Assembly: GCF_003254525.1 (NCBI RefSeq) | Contig: NZ_QFYS01000002.1 | Location: 434,001 to 498,000, forward strand | Direction: 5' to 3' | From: Phenylobacterium kunshanense | GTDB taxonomy: Bacteria > Pseudomonadota > Alphaproteobacteria > Caulobacterales > Caulobacteraceae | DNA length: 64,000 nt | Part shown: in pieces, positions 60,627 through 64,000 of the stretch | Layout of the letters: the number at the start of each line of letters is the position of its first letter | Numbering within the stretch: the stretch's first letter is position 1 | The notes under the pieces: generated by a model | What the model saw: only the letters and a program-made list of their open reading frames with translations | Told to the model about the DNA's origin: nothing | The model's database searches: none | Program-made: the position numbers and the translations under genes

Positions 60627-61403
60627 TCAGACACCGAGCTGGGCCAGGGCGACGCCGCCGTCCACCGCGATGGTCTGGCCGACCACATAGTCGCCGGCGC
60701 GGCTGGCCAGGTAGATCGCCACGCCCTGCATGTCCTCGTCCGTGCCGATCCGACGGGAGGGGATGCGCTTGGCCACCTCGTCGCCGTGGTCGCGGGCGAC
60801 GCGGTTCATCTCGGAGGCGAAGGCGCCGGGGGCGATGCCGGTGACGGCGATGTTGTCCTCGATCAGCCGGGCGGCCAGGCGCCGGGTCAGGTAGATCAGG
60901 CCCGACTTCGAGGCGTGGTAGGAATAGGTCTCCTGCGGGTTCAGGCGGATGCCGTCGATCGAGGCGACGTTGATGACCTTGGACGGGCTCTGCGGCGTGC
61001 CGGCGGCCTTGAGCGCGCCGTGCAGGGCCTGGGTCAGGAAGAAGGGCGACTTGACGTTGAGGTCCATCACCTTGTCCCAGCCGCTCTCCGGGAACTCCTC
61101 GAACGGCGCGCCCCAGGCGGCGCCGGCGTTGTTGAGCAGGATGTCGAGCTTGTCCTCGCGTTCCAGGAAGGCCTTGGCCAGGGCCTGGCAGCCCTCCACC
61201 GTCGAGACGTCCTGCGGCAGCGGGATGCACTTGGGGCCCAGCTCCTCGGCGGTCTCGAGGCACGCCGGCGCCTTGCGCGAGGAGATGTAGACGCGGGCGC
61301 AGCCGGCCTCGATGAAGCCCCGGGCGATCATCTTGCCGATGCCGCGCGAGCCACCGGTGACCAGGGCCACCTTGCCCTCGAGCGAAAACAGATTTGCGGC
61401 CAT
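60627..61403 (-). CDS. SDR family oxidoreductase (RhlG-like)
   Basis: The 258-residue classical SDR has TGGSRGIGKMIARG for the cofactor, the arginine-bearing SSRK after strand 2 (favouring NADPH), NNAGAAWGAP, the Ser of VASIDG, and YHASKSG. C-terminal GDYVVGQTIAVDGGVALAQLGV matches 3-oxoacyl-ACP-reductase-like enzymes; the closest named type is RhlG. It is divergent from the fatty-acid oxidation operon with a palindrome in between, so it may act in acyl metabolism. Confidence 0.9.
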   Translation of the reverse strand: MAANLFSLEGKVALVTGGSRGIGKMIARGFIEAGCARVYISSRKAPACLETAEELGPKCIPLPQDVSTVEGCQALAKAFLEREDKLDILLNNAGAAWGAPFEEFPESGWDKVMDLNVKSPFFLTQALHGALKAAGTPQSPSKVINVASIDGIRLNPQETYSYHASKSGLIYLTRRLAARLIEDNIAVTGIAPGAFASEMNRVARDHGDEVAKRIPSRRIGTDEDMQGVAIYLASRAGDYVVGQTIAVDGGVALAQLGV

Positions 61404-61451
61404 CCGGGTCGTCCTCTTCCCTTTCGTTGGGGCAGGGATTCCACCCTATAG

Positions 61452-61469
61452 AATTCCCGTCTGGGAATT
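61452..61469. promoter_or_regulatory. Palindrome between SDR gene and fadJ-type gene
   Basis: AATTCCC-GTCT-GGGAATT, perfect 7-bp arms, AT-rich ends. TTGACT (61468-61473) begins at its right edge and TATAAC occurs at 61494-61499, a promoter-like pair with a 20-base gap pointing to fadJ. A TetR-like or other dimeric repressor could bind here. Confidence 0.55.
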
Positions 61470-61567
61470 GACTTGGCCCCGCCTGCCGAGGCCTATAACA
61501 CGCGTTTGAATTTCACGGCCGCCAGATTTTTGAACGAGCGGTCTGCCAGCCATATTCGAGGAAGCTC

Positions 61568-63649
61568 ATGACCGAGATCAATTCGGTGACCACCCTCACC
61601 CGCGAGGGCGACGTCGACGTCATCACCCTGAACTCTCCGCCGGTGAACGCCCTGTCGGCCAATGTGCGCGACGGGTTGTTCGAGGGCTTCAAGGCCGCCG
61701 CGGCCTCGGACTCCAAGGCCATCGTGCTGATCTGTGACGGCCGCACCTTCATCGCCGGCGCCGACATCAGCGAGTTCGGCGCGCCGGGCAAACCCTCGGC
61801 GTCCCTGCCGGACGTCCAGAACATGATGGAGAACTCGCCCAAGCCGGTGATCGCCGCGATCCACGGCACGGCCCTGGGCGGCGGCCTGGAAGTGGCGCTC
61901 TGCGCCCACTACCGCGTGGCCGTCCCCTCCGCGAAGCTGGGCCTGCCGGAAGTGGCCCTGGGCCTGCTGCCGGGCGCCGGCGGCACCCAGCGCCTGCCGC
62001 GCGTGGTCGGCGTCGAGAACGCCCTGGAGATGATGACCTCGGGCCGCCACGTGCCGGCCAAGGAAGCCGCCAGCCTGGGCCTGGTCGACGAGCTGGTCGA
62101 GGAAGGCAAGCTGAAGGAAGGCGCCCTCGCCTTCGCCCGCAAGTGCGTCGCCGAGAACAAGCCGCTGGTGAAGATCAGCGAGAACAACACCAAGCTGGAA
62201 GCGGCCAAGGGCAAGCCCGAGATCTTCGCCGAGTTCCGCAAGAAGAACGCCCGCAAGTTCCGCGGCTTCGACGCGCCGGAAGCGAACATCAAGTGCATCG
62301 AGGCGGCGGTGAACTCCGCCAGCTTCGACGAGGGCCTGGCCGTCGAGCGCAAGCTGTTCATGGGCCTGATGACCGGCAGCCAGTCGGCCGCCCAGCGCTA
62401 CTACTTCTTCGCCGAGCGCACCGCCGCGAAGATCCCGGACGTGCCGGACGACACCCCGCTCCGCGAGATCAAGAAGGTCGGCGTCCTGGGCGCCGGCACC
62501 ATGGGCGGCGGCATCTCGATGAACTTCGCCAACGTGGGCATCCCGGTGGTGATCGTCGAGCTGAAGCAGGATGCGCTGGACCGCGGCCTGGCCACCATCC
62601 GCAAGAACTATGAACGTTCGCGCGGCGCCGACCCGGCGGTGACCGAGAAGCGCATGAGCCTGCTGACCGGCTCGCTGGACATGAACGACTTCGCCGACTG
62701 CGACCTCATCATCGAGGCCGTGTTCGAGCGGATGGACATCAAGAAGGACGTGTTCACGAAGCTGGACGCGATCTGCAAGCCGGGCGCGATCCTGGCCTCG
62801 AACACCAGCTACCTGAACATCGACGAGATCGCCTCGGTCACGAAGCGGCCGCAGGACGTGATCGGCCTGCACTTCTTCTCGCCGGCCAACGTGATGAAGC
62901 TGCTGGAAGTGATCCGCGGCGAGAAGACCGCCAAGGACGTCATCGCCACCTCGATGAAGCTGGCCAAGAAGATCGGCAAGATCGCGGCCCTGGCCGGCGT
63001 CTGCCCCGGCTTCATCGGCAACCGCATGCTGAGCCAGCGCCAGCGCGAGGCCCAGAAGCTGATCATGGAAGGCGCGATGCCGTGGGACGTGGACCGCGTG
63101 CTCTACGACTTCGGCTTCCCGATGGGTCCGTTCGCCATGAGCGACCTCGCCGGCCTCGACATCGGCTGGGTGAAGGAGAACTCGAAGGGCGAGACCCTGC
63201 GCGACGTACTCTGCGAGGCGGACCGCCGCGGCCAGAAGACGGGCGCGGGCTACTACGACTACGACGAGAACCGTAACGCCAAGCCGAGCGAGTTCACCGA
63301 GAACGCGATCAACGCCTTCATCGCCAAGACCGGCAAGAACCCGCGCAAGATCTCGGACGAGGAGATCCTGGAGCGCTGCATCTTCCCGATGATCAACGAG
63401 GGCGTGAAGATCCTCGAAGAGGGCAAGGCCATCCGCGCCAGCGACATCGACGTGGTCTGGGTCAACGGCTACGGCTGGCCGGTCTATCGCGGCGGCCCGA
63501 TGTTCTACGGCGACCTGATCGGCGGCCCCGCCAAGGTCCTGGAGAAGATGAAGGAGTTCCAGGCCACCATGGGCGACGACTTCAAGCCCGCGGCCCTGCT
63601 CGAGAAGCTGGCCGCCGAGGGCAAGAAGTTCGGCGACCTCAAGGGCTGA
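61568..63649 (+). CDS. fadJ: Enoyl-CoA hydratase / 3-hydroxyacyl-CoA dehydrogenase, fused
   Basis: The 693-residue beta-oxidation multienzyme has an N-terminal crotonase domain (about 1-190: ADISEFG, HGTALGGGLEVALCAHYRVA, LPEVALGLLPGAGGTQRLPR) with both catalytic-region Glu residues. The NAD-binding domain (about 300-480: KVGVLGAGTMGGGISMNFA, HFFSPANVMKLLEVI) and C-terminal dehydrogenase domain (CPGFIGNRML, YDFGFPMGPFAMSDLAGLDIGW) follow. It hydrates enoyl-CoA and oxidises 3-hydroxyacyl-CoA. GAGGAAG precedes the ATG. The thiolase gene follows after a terminator-like hairpin. Confidence 0.95.
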   Translation: MTEINSVTTLTREGDVDVITLNSPPVNALSANVRDGLFEGFKAAAASDSKAIVLICDGRTFIAGADISEFGAPGKPSASLPDVQNMMENSPKPVIAAIHGTALGGGLEVALCAHYRVAVPSAKLGLPEVALGLLPGAGGTQRLPRVVGVENALEMMTSGRHVPAKEAASLGLVDELVEEGKLKEGALAFARKCVAENKPLVKISENNTKLEAAKGKPEIFAEFRKKNARKFRGFDAPEANIKCIEAAVNSASFDEGLAVERKLFMGLMTGSQSAAQRYYFFAERTAAKIPDVPDDTPLREIKKVGVLGAGTMGGGISMNFANVGIPVVIVELKQDALDRGLATIRKNYERSRGADPAVTEKRMSLLTGSLDMNDFADCDLIIEAVFERMDIKKDVFTKLDAICKPGAILASNTSYLNIDEIASVTKRPQDVIGLHFFSPANVMKLLEVIRGEKTAKDVIATSMKLAKKIGKIAALAGVCPGFIGNRMLSQRQREAQKLIMEGAMPWDVDRVLYDFGFPMGPFAMSDLAGLDIGWVKENSKGETLRDVLCEADRRGQKTGAGYYDYDENRNAKPSEFTENAINAFIAKTGKNPRKISDEEILERCIFPMINEGVKILEEGKAIRASDIDVVWVNGYGWPVYRGGPMFYGDLIGGPAKVLEKMKEFQATMGDDFKPAALLEKLAAEGKKFGDLKG

Positions 63650-63668
63650 TCCGAACGCCATCCACACC

Positions 63669-63701
63669 AGCGGGGCGGCCCCGGCCGCCCCGCTATTTTT
63701 T
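63669..63701 (+). terminator. Strong hairpin between fadJ-type and thiolase genes
   Basis: 12-bp perfect arms AGCGGGGCGGCC / GGCCGCCCCGCT with a 2-base loop, then A and six T. It is a good intrinsic terminator; the thiolase ATG lies 38 bases on, so read-through or an own promoter is needed. Confidence 0.85.
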
Positions 63702-63739
63702 CACCCACAGGTTCACCTAACGTCAGGATACGACCACTC

Positions 63740-64000
63740 ATGCGTGAAGCCGTCATCGTCGCCGCCAAGCGGACGCCCATCGGCAAGGCCTATCGTGGGG
63801 CCTTCAACAACACCTACGGCGCGGCCCTCGGCGCGGAATCCATCAAGGCGGCGATCGCCCAGGCGGGCATCGACCCGGCCGAGATCGACGACGTGGTCAT
63901 GGGCGCGGCGATGCAGCAGGGCACGACGGGCAACAATATCGCCCGCCAGGCGGCGCTGCGGGCCGGCCTGCCGAACACCGTCTCGGGCATGACGCTGGAC
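63740..64000 (+). CDS. Acetyl-CoA acyltransferase (thiolase), 5' part only
   Basis: The 87 visible residues start MREAVIVAAKRTPIGKAYRGAFNNTYGAALGAESIKAAI and continue with IDDVVMGAAMQQGTTGNNIARQAALRAGLPNTVSGMT, the N-terminal thiolase fold just before the active-site Cys loop. The frame is open at the window end. It should cleave 3-ketoacyl-CoA from the upstream enzyme, completing beta-oxidation. Confidence 0.93.
   Translation, partial: MREAVIVAAKRTPIGKAYRGAFNNTYGAALGAESIKAAIAQAGIDPAEIDDVVMGAAMQQGTTGNNIARQAALRAGLPNTVSGMTLD

Noticed and set aside
57647..60844. Long plus-strand frame across ydbH
   Set aside because: Gly/Ala/Arg-rich shadow; the minus strand encodes the YdbH family protein with a membrane anchor and conserved C-terminal domain.
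61493..63667. Long antisense frame over the fadJ-type gene
   Set aside because: No recognisable domain; the sense strand is a complete two-function beta-oxidation enzyme.

Overview
This is a very GC-rich chromosomal segment with short intergenic gaps and mostly one- to four-gene transcription units. Gene content points to an alphaproteobacterium of the Caulobacterales, probably Phenylobacterium or Caulobacter. The clues are an RcdA/DUF1465 gene next to a DUF1192 gene, three PEP-CTERM proteins of the PEPATW type, TIGR02587/TIGR02588 partners, a gap-pgk-fba glycolytic cluster, a long-form isocitrate lyase with malate synthase G, and alphaproteobacterial intergenic palindromes. Placement below order is inference. 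No rRNA, tRNA, CRISPR array, prophage or insertion sequence was seen.

Layout. 1-9.1 kb: end of an amidohydrolase, hydrolases (one with a Tat signal), VanZ-like and YhhN-like membrane proteins, a nitroreductase, MtgA, a CBS protein, a DUF411 protein and alanine dehydrogenase. 9.1-14.8 kb: a WD40 protein, two ExbD/TolR genes separated by a strong terminator, a CobW-type metallochaperone divergent from a DmeF-like cation exporter, and a class A beta-lactamase-like protein. 14.9-22.6 kb: a PEP-CTERM protein, a winged-helix membrane regulator, an acyltransferase, a Tat-targeted IorA/IorB molybdenum hydroxylase divergent from a cytochrome c, and a CysG-like protein with a decayed C-terminal half. 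22.7-26.2 kb: gap-pgk-fba. 26.3-34.2 kb: small membrane proteins, a truncated haemoglobin behind a perfect FNR/FixK box, an MHS transporter, bacterioferritin plus its ferredoxin with Fur-like boxes, ThiE, an inositol-phosphatase-like protein and a glycerophosphodiesterase. 34.2-43.1 kb: an MsbA-like ABC exporter, ribosomal protein L31, a ParDE module with a palindromic operator, two PEP-CTERM proteins, and a DUF559 nuclease gene between mirrored palindromes. 43.2-49.5 kb: RcdA, DUF1192, a quinone oxidoreductase, a GPH symporter and a regulator made of two TetR units. 49.5-53.5 kb: glyoxylate-shunt genes aceA and glcB with a divergent ScfR/RamB-type regulator. 53.5-56.9 kb: a DUF2189 protein and a probable light/B12-controlled unit (folE2, litR/carH-type regulator, SOUL protein). 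56.9-60.4 kb: ydbH-ynbE-ydbL. 60.6-64 kb: an SDR divergent from a fatty-acid oxidation operon (fadJ-type multienzyme, then a thiolase cut by the window end).

Working together: the beta-oxidation operon would yield acetyl-CoA, which aceA and glcB could assimilate, with gap-pgk-fba covering the glycolytic/gluconeogenic trunk. Iron storage (bfr/bfd), metal handling (CobW/DmeF) and possible oxygen control (FNR box at the haemoglobin) form stress-linked islands. The most distinctive module is the 55.2-56.9 kb light/B12 unit: three identical-architecture 13-bp palindromes, two between folE2 and the regulator and one inside the regulator gene. The regulator keeps both cobalamin-binding signatures of CarH-type photoreceptors.
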